A DNA stretch of 34,226 nucleotides from Oscillospiraceae bacterium (GCA_017522015.1 JAFXAW010000036.1:1-34226); one strand, 5' to 3'. Shown: positions 7,781 to 15,523, counted from the first letter of the stretch. Numbers and translations: made by a program. The notes: a model not told the origin generated them from the letters alone.

Positions 7781-8233
7781 ATGAAAAAAATGTTTGCGGA
7801 ATTCAAAGCGTTCATCTCGCGCGGCAACGTGCTGGATATGGCCATCGGCGTGATTATTGCCTCTGCTTTCGGCAAGATCACGACCAGCCTTGTCAATGAT
7901 GTCCTGCTGCCGTTCATCAGCCTGATCTTCGGTGCGCGTGACATGACGGCGCTCAACCTGGTCGTCCGTGAGGCCGTGATAGTGGACGAAGTGGTTGTCA
8001 AAGAGGCCATCACCATCGGCTTTGGCACTCTGGTCGGCACGATCGTGGATTTCATCCTCGTCGCGCTCGTGGTGTTCGCCATTGTCAAGGCCTTCAACAA
8101 GGCGCATGAGATCGCCGAGGCCAAGAAAAAGGCTGCCGAGGAAGCCGAAGCTGTGGAAGAGGAGCCGGAGGAGCCCAAGCCCACGACCGAAGAGCTGCTT
8201 GCGCAGATTCTGGAAGAGATCAAGAAGGACTAA
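7781..8233 (+). CDS. mscL: Large-conductance mechanosensitive channel MscL
   Basis: A 150-residue inner-membrane channel that opens under membrane tension to release solutes during osmotic downshock. It has the conserved amphipathic N-terminal helix, then the pore-lining first membrane helix around RGNVLDMAIGVIIASAFGKI (residues about 14-33). The short external loop follows, then the second membrane helix around residues 78-103. The C-terminal bundle is long and charged, an alanine/glutamate run followed by an EELLAQILEEIKK helix. The start ATG has AAAGGAG nine bases upstream. It sits 39 bases after serS and shares its direction. Confidence 0.95.
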   Translation: MKKMFAEFKAFISRGNVLDMAIGVIIASAFGKITTSLVNDVLLPFISLIFGARDMTALNLVVREAVIVDEVVVKEAITIGFGTLVGTIVDFILVALVVFAIVKAFNKAHEIAEAKKKAAEEAEAVEEEPEEPKPTTEELLAQILEEIKKD

Positions 8234-8253
8234 GAGAACTTCCTGCATGACGC

Positions 8254-8290
8254 TGCACGGGGTCCCGGTATGAAGCGGGGAGCCCGTGCA
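8254..8290 (+). terminator. Possible terminator after mscL
   Basis: An outer stem TGCACGGG / CCCGTGCA, with further inner GTCCC/GGGGA pairing, lies 20 bases after mscL. The tail TTGTCTTGCTCC is only moderately T-rich, so termination may be partial. The rest of the 104-base gap holds the htpG ribosome site. Confidence 0.45.
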
Positions 8291-8337
8291 TTGTCTTGCT
8301 CCAAACATAACAGCAATACAGCAAAGGAGATCATAGT

Positions 8338-10254
8338 ATGGCAAAAAAGCAATTCAAGGCCGAGTCGAAGAAGCTGCTTGACCTGATGATCAACTCCATT
8401 TACACCAATCGTGAGATCTTTCTGCGCGAGATCATCTCCAACGCCTCCGATGCGATCGATAAGCTTTGCTACATCGCGCTGACGGATGAGAGCGTCGGCC
8501 TTGCGCGTGAGGATTTCCGCATCCGGCTGCGCGTGGATAAGGACATGCGCACACTCACCGTCTCCGATAACGGCGTCGGCATGACGAAGCAGGAACTGGA
8601 GGAAAACCTGGGCGTCATCGCGCACAGCGGCACGCTCGGTTTCCGGAAAGAGTTGGAGGCCGACGAGAACGCGGATGTGGACATCATCGGGCAGTTCGGC
8701 GTCGGGTTTTACAGCGCCTTTATGGTGGCGGACCGCGTGAGCGTGCTCACGCGCAAGCACGGCAGCGAGACCGCGTATCTCTGGCAGAGCGCGGGCGCGG
8801 ACGGCTATACCATCGTCGAGGCGGAGAAAGAGGAGGTCGGCACGGAGGTCATCATGCACCTCAAGGCGGACACCGAGGACGAGAAGTACAGCGAGTATCT
8901 GGACAGCTACCGTCTGCGGGAACTCATCAAGAAGTATTCCGATTATATCCGCTGGCCCATCCGCATGGAGGTGGAGGACTACCGCATGGAGCCCACCGGC
9001 GAGAAGGATGAAAACGGCGAGGATAAGACGGAATACCGCGCTTATACCGAGGAGAGAACCGTCAACAGCATGGTGCCGATCTGGCAGCGCGCGAAGAGCG
9101 AGGTGACGGATGAGGACTGCGGCAAGTTCTATATGGAGCGCTTCCATGACTATGAGATGCCGCTGCGCGTCATCCGCGTCTCGGCGGAAGGACTGGTGTC
9201 CTTCAAGGCGATGCTGTTCATTCCCGCCCGCGCGCCGTATAACTACTATTCCAAGGACTGGGAAGCCGGCCTTGCGCTTTACAGCTCCGGCGTGATGATT
9301 ATGGACAAGTGCGCCGACCTGCTGCCGGAGTGCTTTGCCTTCGTGCGCGGCATCGTGGACAGCCCGGATCTGAGCCTGAACATCTCCCGCGAGCTGCTGC
9401 AGCATGACCGCCAGCTCAAGGTGATCGCCACCAACATTGAAAAGCGTATCAAGTCCGAGCTGAAAAAGCTGATGGACGAGGATCGCGAGAAGTACGAGCA
9501 GTTCTGGGGCGGCTTCGGACGGCAGCTTAAATATGGCGTCGTGGGCGATTACGGCGCGAAGAAGGAACTGCTGCGCGAGCTGCTGCTGTTCCCCTCGTCG
9601 CGGGACGGCGGAAAACTCACCGACCTCAAAGGCTATGTCGAGCGCATGGGCGAGGGGCAGGAGAAGGTGTATTACGCCGCGGGCGAGAGCGTGGAGAAAG
9701 CTGCAAAGCTCCCGCAGGCCGAGCCGGTGAAAGAGAAGGGCTGGGAACTGCTCTATCTCACGGACGAGGTGGATGAATTCGTCGTCCAGATTCTTGGGGA
9801 CGCGGAGGGAAAGCCCTTCTGCAACGTCAGCACCGAGGATCTTGGCCTTGCTTCGGAGAGCGAAAAGGCCGAAACCCGCGAGAAAGAGGAAAAGCTCAGA
9901 CCCGCGCTTGATTTTATCAAGGAAACGCTTGGTGACGCCGTCGCGGAGGTGCGACTGAGCGACAAGCTGCGCAGCATGCCGGTGTGCCTCGGCACGGAGG
10001 GCGAGATCACCCTGGAGATGGAGCGCTACTTCGCGCATTTCGCGCAGAATGAGGGCGAGGGTATCAAGGCCAGACGTGTGCTGGAGCTCAACGGGGAGCA
10101 TCCCGCGGTGCAGACGCTGTTTGCCGCCACCGCGACGGATCCGGAAAAGGCCAGAGATCTGACCAAAATCCTCTTTGCGCAGGCAAATCTGCTCGCCGGC
10201 CTCTCGCTCGACGATCCGCAGGAATACACCAGTCTGATCTGCAAGCTGTTTTGA
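8338..10254 (+). CDS. htpG: Chaperone HtpG (Hsp90 family)
   Basis: A 638-residue ATP-driven dimeric chaperone of the cytoplasm. The GHKL ATPase domain is clear: [14 protein letters not shown] gives the catalytic Glu and metal-binding Asn, DNGVGM gives the second motif, and [12 protein letters not shown] forms the lid glycine motif. The middle domain includes the [14 protein letters not shown] segment with the ATP-sensing Arg. The C-terminal dimerisation domain follows. There is no MEEVD tail, as expected for bacteria. Length is close to the E. coli protein. An AAAGGAG site precedes the ATG. Its stop overlaps the region immediately before rnhA, so the two are probably co-translated. Confidence 0.97.
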   Translation: MAKKQFKAESKKLLDLMINSIYTNREIFLREIISNASDAIDKLCYIALTDESVGLAREDFRIRLRVDKDMRTLTVSDNGVGMTKQELEENLGVIAHSGTLGFRKELEADENADVDIIGQFGVGFYSAFMVADRVSVLTRKHGSETAYLWQSAGADGYTIVEAEKEEVGTEVIMHLKADTEDEKYSEYLDSYRLRELIKKYSDYIRWPIRMEVEDYRMEPTGEKDENGEDKTEYRAYTEERTVNSMVPIWQRAKSEVTDEDCGKFYMERFHDYEMPLRVIRVSAEGLVSFKAMLFIPARAPYNYYSKDWEAGLALYSSGVMIMDKCADLLPECFAFVRGIVDSPDLSLNISRELLQHDRQLKVIATNIEKRIKSELKKLMDEDREKYEQFWGGFGRQLKYGVVGDYGAKKELLRELLLFPSSRDGGKLTDLKGYVERMGEGQEKVYYAAGESVEKAAKLPQAEPVKEKGWELLYLTDEVDEFVVQILGDAEGKPFCNVSTEDLGLASESEKAETREKEEKLRPALDFIKETLGDAVAEVRLSDKLRSMPVCLGTEGEITLEMERYFAHFAQNEGEGIKARRVLELNGEHPAVQTLFAATATDPEKARDLTKILFAQANLLAGLSLDDPQEYTSLICKLF

Positions 10255-10259
10255 GAATT

Positions 10260-10694
10260 ATGAAAGAAGTTACGATTTATACGGACGGCGCCTGCTCCGG
10301 GAACCCCGGTCCCGGCGGCTGGGGCGCGATTCTTGAGCACAAAGGCCAGCGTAAGGAGCTTTCGGGCGGCGAAAGGGAGACGACCAATAACCGCATGGAG
10401 CTGCTCGCGGCCATCTCCGCGCTCTCCGCGCTCAAAGAGCCCTGCTCGGTTACGCTCTATACGGACAGTCAGTATTTTTCCAACGCCATCAACCTCGGCT
10501 GGCTGCGGGACTGGAAGAACAAGGGCTGGCGCCGCAAGGGCGGCGCGCTGAAAAATCCCGACCTCTGGCAGCAGCTTGACGCGCTTTTGCAAACGCATAA
10601 GGTCAAGGTTGTCTGGGTTAAGGGGCACGCCGAAAACGAGGGGAACAACCGCTGCGACGCACTGGCCGTCGCGGAGCGGGAAAAATTCGCATAA
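10260..10694 (+). CDS. rnhA: Ribonuclease HI
   Basis: A 144-residue endonuclease that cuts the RNA strand of RNA-DNA hybrids (R-loops, primers). All four acidic residues of the active site are visible in their motifs: Asp in [11 protein letters not shown], Glu in [10 protein letters not shown], Asp in LYTDSQY and Asp near the end in NNRCDALA. The basic protrusion ([12 protein letters not shown]) typical of E. coli-type RNase HI is present. The ATG at 10260 lies five bases past the htpG stop and has no strong ribosome site. An in-frame TTG at 10251 overlaps the htpG stop and could be the real, coupled start, adding three residues. Confidence 0.96.
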   Translation: MKEVTIYTDGACSGNPGPGGWGAILEHKGQRKELSGGERETTNNRMELLAAISALSALKEPCSVTLYTDSQYFSNAINLGWLRDWKNKGWRRKGGALKNPDLWQQLDALLQTHKVKVVWVKGHAENEGNNRCDALAVAEREKFA

Positions 10695-10700
10695 TTGCAT

Positions 10701-10741
10701 AAGAAGAAACCGGAAGTGCAGTGCACTTCCGGTTTCTTCTT
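10701..10741. terminator. Bidirectional terminator between rnhA and the zinc-ribbon gene
   Basis: A perfect inverted repeat with 20-base arms around a single central base (10721). The core is CCGGAAGTGCA and the flanking TTTCTTCTT tails occur on both strands. It lies between two convergent genes. Confidence 0.85.
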
Positions 10742-10763
10742 GTGTGCTGTATGCGAAAGTTTA

Positions 10764-11360
10764 TCAATACATCCCGTCAAAGTAACGGATCAAATTCGAA
10801 ATGCCGGTGGAAAAGACCGCTGCGAACAACACGGCAAGGATAACCGTGACCGCAAAGATAATCAGCGAGAGGAACAGATAGCCGCGCGCCAGATGGCGGC
10901 GGTTGAGGTTTCTCGCCGCGCCGGCGGCCCAGACGATCTGGAGAATGAAGCCGACAACAGGAATGCTCATCAGGAAAAGCGCGGCCATGTAACCGCCTGT
11001 GCTCATCACGCGGGTGCGGCGGTCATCGACCGGCTGCTGCGGCTGAACCGGCATCTGCTGCGGATAGACCGGCGCTGCGGGCTGGGTGTAGACGGGGGCT
11101 GCCGTCGCCACAGGAGCGGGCGCCGCAACGGGTGCTGCGGGCACGACGGGGGCAACAGGGGGCGCAATCAGTTCAACGGGGGGAGCAACAGGCTCGACAG
11201 GGGCCGCGACCGGCTCGACGGGCGGGATAAAGCTCGGGGTCGGTTCCGGCACCGGCGCTGCTTCCGGGGCGGGAGCGGGGATGGCTTCAACTTTGGTTCC
11301 GCAGGTGCCGCAGAAGCGCGCATTCTCTTGCAGCTCTGTGCCGCAGGAAGTGCATTTCAT
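10764..11360 (-). CDS. Zinc-ribbon protein with Pro/Ala/Val-rich linker and two membrane helices
   Basis: A 198-residue protein of unknown function. The first 25 residues form a zinc ribbon (CTSCG and CGTCG, two CxxC pairs). Next is about 85 residues of low-complexity Pro/Ala/Val with repeated APVEPV-like units and a Tyr/Gln-Pro stretch. Last is a membrane part: a hydrophobic segment around YMAALFLMSIPVVGFILQIV, a basic loop (NLNRRHLARG), a second hydrophobic segment, and a short tail. The ATG at 11360 has GGGAGG nine bases upstream. It has its own promoter. Zinc-ribbon plus linker plus membrane layouts are common in clostridia and remain uncharacterised; I do not assign a role. Confidence 0.8.
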   Translation of the reverse strand: MKCTSCGTELQENARFCGTCGTKVEAIPAPAPEAAPVPEPTPSFIPPVEPVAAPVEPVAPPVELIAPPVAPVVPAAPVAAPAPVATAAPVYTQPAAPVYPQQMPVQPQQPVDDRRTRVMSTGGYMAALFLMSIPVVGFILQIVWAAGAARNLNRRHLARGYLFLSLIIFAVTVILAVLFAAVFSTGISNLIRYFDGMY

Positions 11361-11418
11361 AAACAAGTACCTCCCAATTATTTCGGATTGTATTGTGTGG
11401 AATCGCTTGGCATAAGGC

Positions 11419-11447
11419 AGTATAGCACAGATATTGCGCCTTGAAAA
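11419..11447 (-). promoter_or_regulatory. Sigma-A-type promoter for the zinc-ribbon membrane protein
   Basis: Minus-strand TTTTCA (11442-11447), a 17-base spacer and TATACT (11419-11424), about 60 bases before the gene. I see no clear terminator after cysS in this 103-base gap. Confidence 0.55.
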
Positions 11448-11463
11448 GAGGGGGATTCTGCCG

Positions 11464-12915
11464 TCAGGCGCGCTTCCACACAGCGCCGCCCTTGACGTCC
11501 GTCAGCTCGATGCCCTGCGCCTTGAGCTCGTCACGGATGCGGTCGGCCTCGGCGAAGTTCTTGGCCTTTTTCGCCTCGTAACGGGCGAGCACCAGCGCAT
11601 CGATCTCCGCGTCGCCCTCGCCGGTGATGACATAGCCGTCGGTTGCGGGGGCTGCTGTGACCTGAGAAGCCTCTTTCTCCCGCAGCGCCGCGGCCTTCTC
11701 CAGCAGGGAGAGGCTCAGCACTTCGTCAAAGCTGTCCAGGATGGCGAGCTTGGTCGAGTCATTCGCGTCCGCCTTGAGCGCGTCGTATATGGCGGTCACG
11801 CCCATGGAGGTGTTCAGATCGGCGCCGACCTGCTTGATGAACTTCTCTTTGTAAGCGGCAAGAACCGCCTCGTCCACAGCGCCGTCGCCCGGCTTGAGGG
11901 CCGCAATGCGGCGGATGAGCTTGTTGTATGCGCCCTGGGCGTTGGTGAGATTCTCCCAGGAGAACACCAGCGCCTTGCGGTAATGGCTCTGCAGGCAGAA
12001 GAAGCGGTAGGCGATGGGGTCGTAGCCCTTTTCTTCCAGCAGCTGCACCGTCAGGAATTCGCCCTTGGACTTGGACATCTTGCCGTCGTTCGTGTTCAGA
12101 TGGTGCACATGGAACCAGTGCTTGCACCAGGGATGGCCAATGAAGCTCTCGCTCTGCGCGATCTCGTTGGTGTGATGCGGGAAGGCGTTGTCGATGCCGC
12201 CGCAGTGCAGGTCGAGATATTCGCCGTTGTGCTTGAGCGAGATGCCCGTGCACTCAATGTGCCAGCCGGGATAGCCTACGCCCCAGGGGGAGTCCCATTT
12301 CAGCGCCTGATCTTCAAATTTGCTCTTGGTGAACCAGAGCACGAAGTCGTTTTTGTTCTTCTTGTTGGTGTCTTCCTCCACGCCTTCGCGCACGCCGACG
12401 GCCAGATCTTCCTCGTCGTGATCGTTGAAGATGTAGTAGCGGGAAAGCTTCGAGGTGTCGAAATAGACGTTTCCGCCGGCGAAATAGGCATGGCCGGTCT
12501 CGATGAGCTGCGTGATGATGCGGATATAGTCGTCGATGCAGTTCGTGGCGGGCACGACGGTCTCCGGAATTTTGATGTTCAGCTTGCGGCAGTCTTCAAA
12601 GAAAGCGTCCGTGTAAAACTGCGCAATCTCCATGACGGTTTTTTGCTCGCGCTTTGCGCCCTTGAGCATCTTGTCCTCGCCGCTGTCGGCGTCGGACACC
12701 AGATGGCCGACGTCCGTGATGTTCATCACGCGGTTGACGTCGTTGCCCTCGTAGCGCAGGAATTTCTCCAGCGCGTCCTCCATGATGTAGCTGCGCAGGT
12801 TTCCGATGTGCGCAAAGTGATAGACCGTCGGGCCGCAGGTGTACATCTCGACACGGCCGGGCGTGTGAGGCTGGAAAAGTTCCTTTTTGCGTGTTGCACT
12901 GTTGTAAAGATACAT
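11464..12915 (-). CDS. cysS: Cysteinyl-tRNA synthetase
   Basis: A 483-residue class I synthetase that charges tRNA-Cys. The HIGH-like signature is HIGN at residues 36-39, the zinc ligand Cys27 lies in YTCGPTVY, and further zinc ligands lie in the HCGGIDNAFPHHTNE region. KMSKS is at residues 279-283. The C-terminal domain ends with a conserved helix (NFAEADRIRDELKAQGI) and the WKR tail. The start MYLYNSATRKKE has GGAGG seven bases upstream. A longer in-frame reading to 13023 runs into cysE and is not real. It is the second gene of the cysE-cysS operon, 34 bases after cysE, and so is controlled by the Cys T-box. Confidence 0.97.
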   Translation of the reverse strand: MYLYNSATRKKELFQPHTPGRVEMYTCGPTVYHFAHIGNLRSYIMEDALEKFLRYEGNDVNRVMNITDVGHLVSDADSGEDKMLKGAKREQKTVMEIAQFYTDAFFEDCRKLNIKIPETVVPATNCIDDYIRIITQLIETGHAYFAGGNVYFDTSKLSRYYIFNDHDEEDLAVGVREGVEEDTNKKNKNDFVLWFTKSKFEDQALKWDSPWGVGYPGWHIECTGISLKHNGEYLDLHCGGIDNAFPHHTNEIAQSESFIGHPWCKHWFHVHHLNTNDGKMSKSKGEFLTVQLLEEKGYDPIAYRFFCLQSHYRKALVFSWENLTNAQGAYNKLIRRIAALKPGDGAVDEAVLAAYKEKFIKQVGADLNTSMGVTAIYDALKADANDSTKLAILDSFDEVLSLSLLEKAAALREKEASQVTAAPATDGYVITGEGDAEIDALVLARYEAKKAKNFAEADRIRDELKAQGIELTDVKGGAVWKRA

Positions 12916-12949
12916 AGGTCTTTCCTCCAATTTATCCCGAATGGCGGGA

Positions 12950-13621
12950 TTATTCTTTCGTTTTTCCGGCCGGAAGCGTTTCCGCGCCGGAGAGCTGCTG
13001 CAGTTTTTCTTCCAGCTGTTCAAGCTGCTCGCGCAGAGCGCTCAGCTCGAGGCTGACGGGGTCGGTGATGTGGATCTGATCCACTTCCGAAGCGTAGTCT
13101 ACCTTTTTCCCCGCGATGCGCACCACCCTTGCCGGGACGCCCACGGCGGTGGCGTCGGGCGGCACTTCCGTGAGGACGACGGCGTTGGAAGCGATGCGCG
13201 CGTTATCGCCGACGGTGAAGGGGCCAAGCACCTTTGCCCCGCAGGCGATCATCACATTGTTGCCGATGGTCGGGTGCCGCTTGCCGGTCTCCTTGCCGGT
13301 GCCGCCAAGGGTCACGCCGTGGTAGAGCAGCACGTCGTCGCCGATCTCGGCTGTTTCTCCGATGACAATGCCCATGCCATGGTCGACGACGAAGCGGCGG
13401 CCGATCGTTGCGCCCGGATGGATCTCAATCCCGGTCAGATGCCGGGCAAGCTGCGAGTTCAGCCGTGCCAGAAAGCGCAGCCGGTGCTTCCACAGCCAGT
13501 GGCTCACGCGATGAAAGATGATGGCGTGCACGCCGGGATACAGCAGAAATATCTCAAACTTGCTGCGCGCGGCGGGGTCCCTCGCCTGATAGGCGCGCAG
13601 GGTTTCACCTAATCTGGACAT
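12950..13621 (-). CDS. cysE: Serine O-acetyltransferase
   Basis: A 223-residue left-handed beta-helix acetyltransferase that makes O-acetylserine from serine and acetyl-CoA, the first committed step of cysteine synthesis. The helical N-terminal part (short form, as in Bacillus) is followed by hexapeptide repeats. These carry the active-site elements VDHGMGIVIGETAEIG, YHGVTLGGTG and GKRHPTIG, with the catalytic His in the DHG motif. After the beta-helix there is an unusual Leu/Glu/Gln heptad-rich tail at about residues 188-210, likely a short coiled coil, then a Lys-rich end. The start follows an AGGAGGA site that lies just beyond the T-box terminator. Confidence 0.95.
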   Translation of the reverse strand: MSRLGETLRAYQARDPAARSKFEIFLLYPGVHAIIFHRVSHWLWKHRLRFLARLNSQLARHLTGIEIHPGATIGRRFVVDHGMGIVIGETAEIGDDVLLYHGVTLGGTGKETGKRHPTIGNNVMIACGAKVLGPFTVGDNARIASNAVVLTEVPPDATAVGVPARVVRIAGKKVDYASEVDQIHITDPVSLELSALREQLEQLEEKLQQLSGAETLPAGKTKE

Positions 13622-13636
13622 GATTTTCCTCCTATG

Positions 13637-13677
13637 AAAAAACGCCCCGCCCGCACAGCATCTGTGCAGGAGAGGCG
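13637..13677 (-). terminator. T-box-regulated intrinsic terminator
   Basis: On the minus strand a 16-bp stem (13677-13662 with 13658-13643; one mismatch, two G-U pairs) with a 3-base loop runs into six T residues, 15 bases before the cysE start. It is the regulated terminator of the Cys T-box. Confidence 0.9.
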
Positions 13678-13892
13678 ATCAAAAACCGCGGGTCCACTCT
13701 CGTTTTCACTCAGTCCGGCCAATACCGGATGCGGCCGTAACGCTGCCATGCGGCGGGGCATTTCCTCCCCACGCGGCTCCGGGGCGCATTTCTCCCGCGT
13801 CTGTCGTGAACGCCGCTTTCAGCTCATAGCGGCATCTCTCTGACACGCTCGCGCGGAATACTTCTCCCTTTCACAGCCGTTTTCAATGTCGG
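13637..13892 (-). ncRNA. Cysteine T-box riboswitch leader of cysE-cysS
   Basis: About 255 bases of leader RNA that senses uncharged tRNA-Cys. Stem I is closed by CGGCT/AGCCG, and its specifier loop has AGTA on the 5' side and GAGAAA followed by the codon UGC (13798-13796) on the 3' side. The AGAGAG bulge and a distal loop with GAGCTGAAAG follow. The T-box antiterminator sequence is GAGAGTGGACCCGCGG (13701-13686). Its bulge UGGA pairs with UCCA, fitting the U discriminator expected for tRNA-Cys. A terminator hairpin overlaps the end. One antiterminator base departs from the usual ACCGCGG. Charged tRNA should give termination, uncharged tRNA read-through. Confidence 0.9.
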
Positions 13893-13898
13893 TATATA

Positions 13899-13927
13899 AT
13901 ACTATCATGCCCTGCAAAGGGTGTCAA
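13899..13927 (-). promoter_or_regulatory. Sigma-A promoter of the cysE-cysS operon
   Basis: A perfect minus-strand TTGACA (13922-13927), 17-base spacer and TAGTAT (13899-13904). The predicted start near 13892 begins the T-box leader. Confidence 0.82.
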
Positions 13928-13931
13928 GTGA

Positions 13932-13947
13932 GAATCTCCGGCAGGCC
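13932..13947. repeat. 16-base direct repeat, copy 1
   Basis: GAATCTCCGGCAGGCC is identical at 13932-13947 and 14934-14949, on either side of the XRE regulator gene. Read on minus, both copies encode GLPEI followed shortly by a stop, as if they were tails of a lost or duplicated gene. Confidence 0.6.
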
Positions 13948-14028
13948 TTTGTCCGCTTGTGTTGATAAGAAGAAATCCCGCCGATGCACCAAACGTCAGC
14001 GTTAAAATGGGCAGCAACAGCGGGTTGC

Positions 14029-14057
14029 TTGTTGCTTTGGTCTTCTTGCAGTATAAT
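14029..14057 (+). promoter_or_regulatory. Sigma-A promoter for the XRE/zinc-ribbon regulator
   Basis: TTGTTG (14029-14034), 17-base spacer and perfect TATAAT (14052-14057). Transcription should start near 14064, giving a very short leader (about 14 bases) just covering the GAGGTGA ribosome site. Confidence 0.72.
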
Positions 14058-14077
14058 CATCGTGAGGTGATATTTTC

Positions 14078-14842
14078 ATGGAAACGAAAGATATGATTCG
14101 TGAACTCAGAACAAAAAACGGTTTTTCCCAGGATGAGCTTGCCGAAAAGGTGTTCGTGACCCGCCAGGCAGTATCACGCTGGGAGAATGGCGAGACTACG
14201 CCGGGCGTTGATACACTCAAACTGCTTTCCAAACTGTTCGACGTTTCCATCAACACGCTTCTTGGCTCCCCGAGGGAGCTGATCTGCCAGTGCTGCGGTA
14301 TGCCTCTGGAGGATGCCAGCATCAGTAAGGAGCCGGACGGTTTCTTTAACGAAGAATACTGCAAATGGTGCTATGCCGACGGAGAATACATGTATCACGA
14401 CATGGACGATCTGATCGATGTCTGCGTCGGTCAGATGGCAAACGACGAGTTCGCCCCCGAACAGGTATATGCATACATGAAAAATATGCTCCCGAAGCTG
14501 AATTATTGGAAGCGGTATACAAATTTGGCCGGTGCGGAAAAGTTTGAGGAATTCAAAAAGCAGCTGATGGATGAGATCAATGCGTTGCACATTGATGGCA
14601 TGCCAAAGGTTGAGAAACTCAATGCGCTTGTGGGCGGATACATCAATTTGGAATACCGGCTTCCGAACGGAAAGCCTGTGAAGTTTTTGGATGACGGCGC
14701 AACCTATCTGGGAACGCAGCTGGAATGCGAATTCGGCGGAGGAAGGTGCTTCGGAGTCGCTGCCAACATGGATTTTATTTTAATATCTACTTACGAAGAA
14801 AACGGCGAAAACCCGGAACTCGTGATTTATAAAAAGAGATAG
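14078..14842 (+). CDS. XRE-family regulator fused to a zinc-ribbon domain
   Basis: A 254-residue cytoplasmic protein. Residues 1-65 are a Cro/C1-type helix-turn-helix (IRELRTKNGFSQDELAEKV, then TRQAVSRWENGETTP). It is followed by a putative zinc ribbon of the Pfam Zn_ribbon_2 type, with CQCCGMPLED and YCKWCYADGEY supplying four to five cysteines. The helical tail typical of that family ends in LPKLNYWKRY. The last ~85 residues form a beta-rich domain (LNALVGGYINLEY, RCFGVAANMDFILI) that I associate, from memory, with other proteins of this kind in Firmicutes but with no known activity. It is monocistronic with its own promoter and terminator. Whether it regulates itself, and what it senses (perhaps metal or redox), is unknown. 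Confidence 0.82.
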   Translation: METKDMIRELRTKNGFSQDELAEKVFVTRQAVSRWENGETTPGVDTLKLLSKLFDVSINTLLGSPRELICQCCGMPLEDASISKEPDGFFNEEYCKWCYADGEYMYHDMDDLIDVCVGQMANDEFAPEQVYAYMKNMLPKLNYWKRYTNLAGAEKFEEFKKQLMDEINALHIDGMPKVEKLNALVGGYINLEYRLPNGKPVKFLDDGATYLGTQLECEFGGGRCFGVAANMDFILISTYEENGENPELVIYKKR

Positions 14843-14873
14843 CGCTCCGGCTTTTATGACTGTTTGTGCCTGA

Positions 14874-14910
14874 AAAAACGCTCTCCGTCAATATGACGGA
14901 GAGCGTTTTT
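14874..14910 (+). terminator. Intrinsic terminator after the XRE regulator
   Basis: A perfect 17-bp stem (core CGCTCTCCGTCA) with a 3-base loop and a five-T tail, 31 bases after the stop. The A-rich left edge also gives a T-run on minus. Confidence 0.9.
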
Positions 14911-14933
14911 CTATGCACCGAATCACACAAAGG

Positions 14934-14949
14934 GAATCTCCGGCAGGCC
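14934..14949. repeat. 16-base direct repeat, copy 2
   Basis: Second copy of GAATCTCCGGCAGGCC, about 1 kb from the first. On minus, the bases around it (about 15020-14923) read openly as a short peptide ending LPEIPFV then stop, resembling the orphan 3' end of a gene. Apart from the promoter below and the terminator above, this 220-base gap holds nothing else I recognise. Confidence 0.6.
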
Positions 14950-14997
14950 GTTTTGGACATCCTTGCCGGCGACCAATATCGCCGTTTTCACCGATTG

Positions 14998-15026
14998 TTG
15001 AAAGAATGAGAAAAACAGGTTAGAAT
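14998..15026 (+). promoter_or_regulatory. Sigma-A promoter for the GNAT-HAD pair
   Basis: TTGAAA (14998-15003), a 17-base spacer and TAGAAT (15021-15026), about 37 bases before the acetyltransferase start. Confidence 0.75.
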
Positions 15027-15062
15027 AAAGCAAAAGCAAACAGGAATTTGGCGGTGTGACGA

Positions 15063-15485
15063 ATGATTGAAATCCGATATGTGCAGTCAGATGACAAAAA
15101 ATTCTGGTTCGAGCTGGACAGGCATTTGCCGGAGCGTGAATTTGAGAAGAAAGTCCGGGATCAGCAGGGCTATGTTCTGCTGGAAGACGGCAAGCCGGTC
15201 GGCCTGCTGCGATACAATCTCTTTTGGGACAACACGCCGTTTTGCACCATGCTGTTCGTGGATGGGAATTGCCGCGGAAAAGGCTTCGGCAAAATGCTGA
15301 TGCAGCATTGGGAAGCGGATATGAAAGCGCAGGGATACGGCATGCTGCTGACCTCCACGCAGGTGGATGAAGAAGCGCAGCACTTTTACAGGAAAATCGG
15401 CTACAAAGATTGCGGCGGATTTGTGATCGACATTCCGGGATATGCGCAGCCGATGGAGCTGTTTCTGATCAAAGCGCTGATATAA
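15063..15485 (+). CDS. GNAT-family N-acetyltransferase
   Basis: A 140-residue acetyltransferase that would move an acetyl group from acetyl-CoA to an amine on an unknown substrate. The N-terminal strand IEIRYVQSDD, the central FVDGNCRGKGFGKMLMQHWE (the acetyl-CoA pyrophosphate loop, RGKGFG) and the late DEEAQHFYRKIGYKDCGGF are standard for the fold. Length is normal for a single domain. The ribosome site before the ATG is weak (GCGGTGTGA). The HAD phosphatase gene follows 38 bases later on the same strand, so the two may be co-transcribed. No substrate can be assigned. Confidence 0.87.
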   Translation: MIEIRYVQSDDKKFWFELDRHLPEREFEKKVRDQQGYVLLEDGKPVGLLRYNLFWDNTPFCTMLFVDGNCRGKGFGKMLMQHWEADMKAQGYGMLLTSTQVDEEAQHFYRKIGYKDCGGFVIDIPGYAQPMELFLIKALI

Positions 15486-15523
15486 AGGATTCGAACATAA
15501 AGAACGAAAAGGGAGATTTTGCT

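Noticed and set aside
8230-10101. A 623-codon minus-strand open frame opposite htpG, and similar long frames opposite serS (6554-8344), cysS (11434-13056) and dxs (31592-33406).
   Set aside because: Each is antisense to a full-length, well-conserved gene; the products are His/Leu/Arg-rich with no domain, the usual mark of GC-rich shadow frames.
11060-11270. The repetitive GC-rich stretch in the zinc-ribbon gene as a possible CRISPR or tandem-repeat locus.
   Set aside because: It stays in frame and encodes the Pro/Ala/Val linker; repeats are short and irregular, with no spacer structure.
12916-13023. A cysS start at 13023.
   Set aside because: It would overlap cysE; the conserved MYLYNS start at 12915 has a strong GGAGG site.
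13984-14067. A 28-codon plus-strand frame (MHQTSALKW...) upstream of the XRE regulator.
   Set aside because: It has no ribosome site and overlaps the regulator's promoter, so translation is unlikely.
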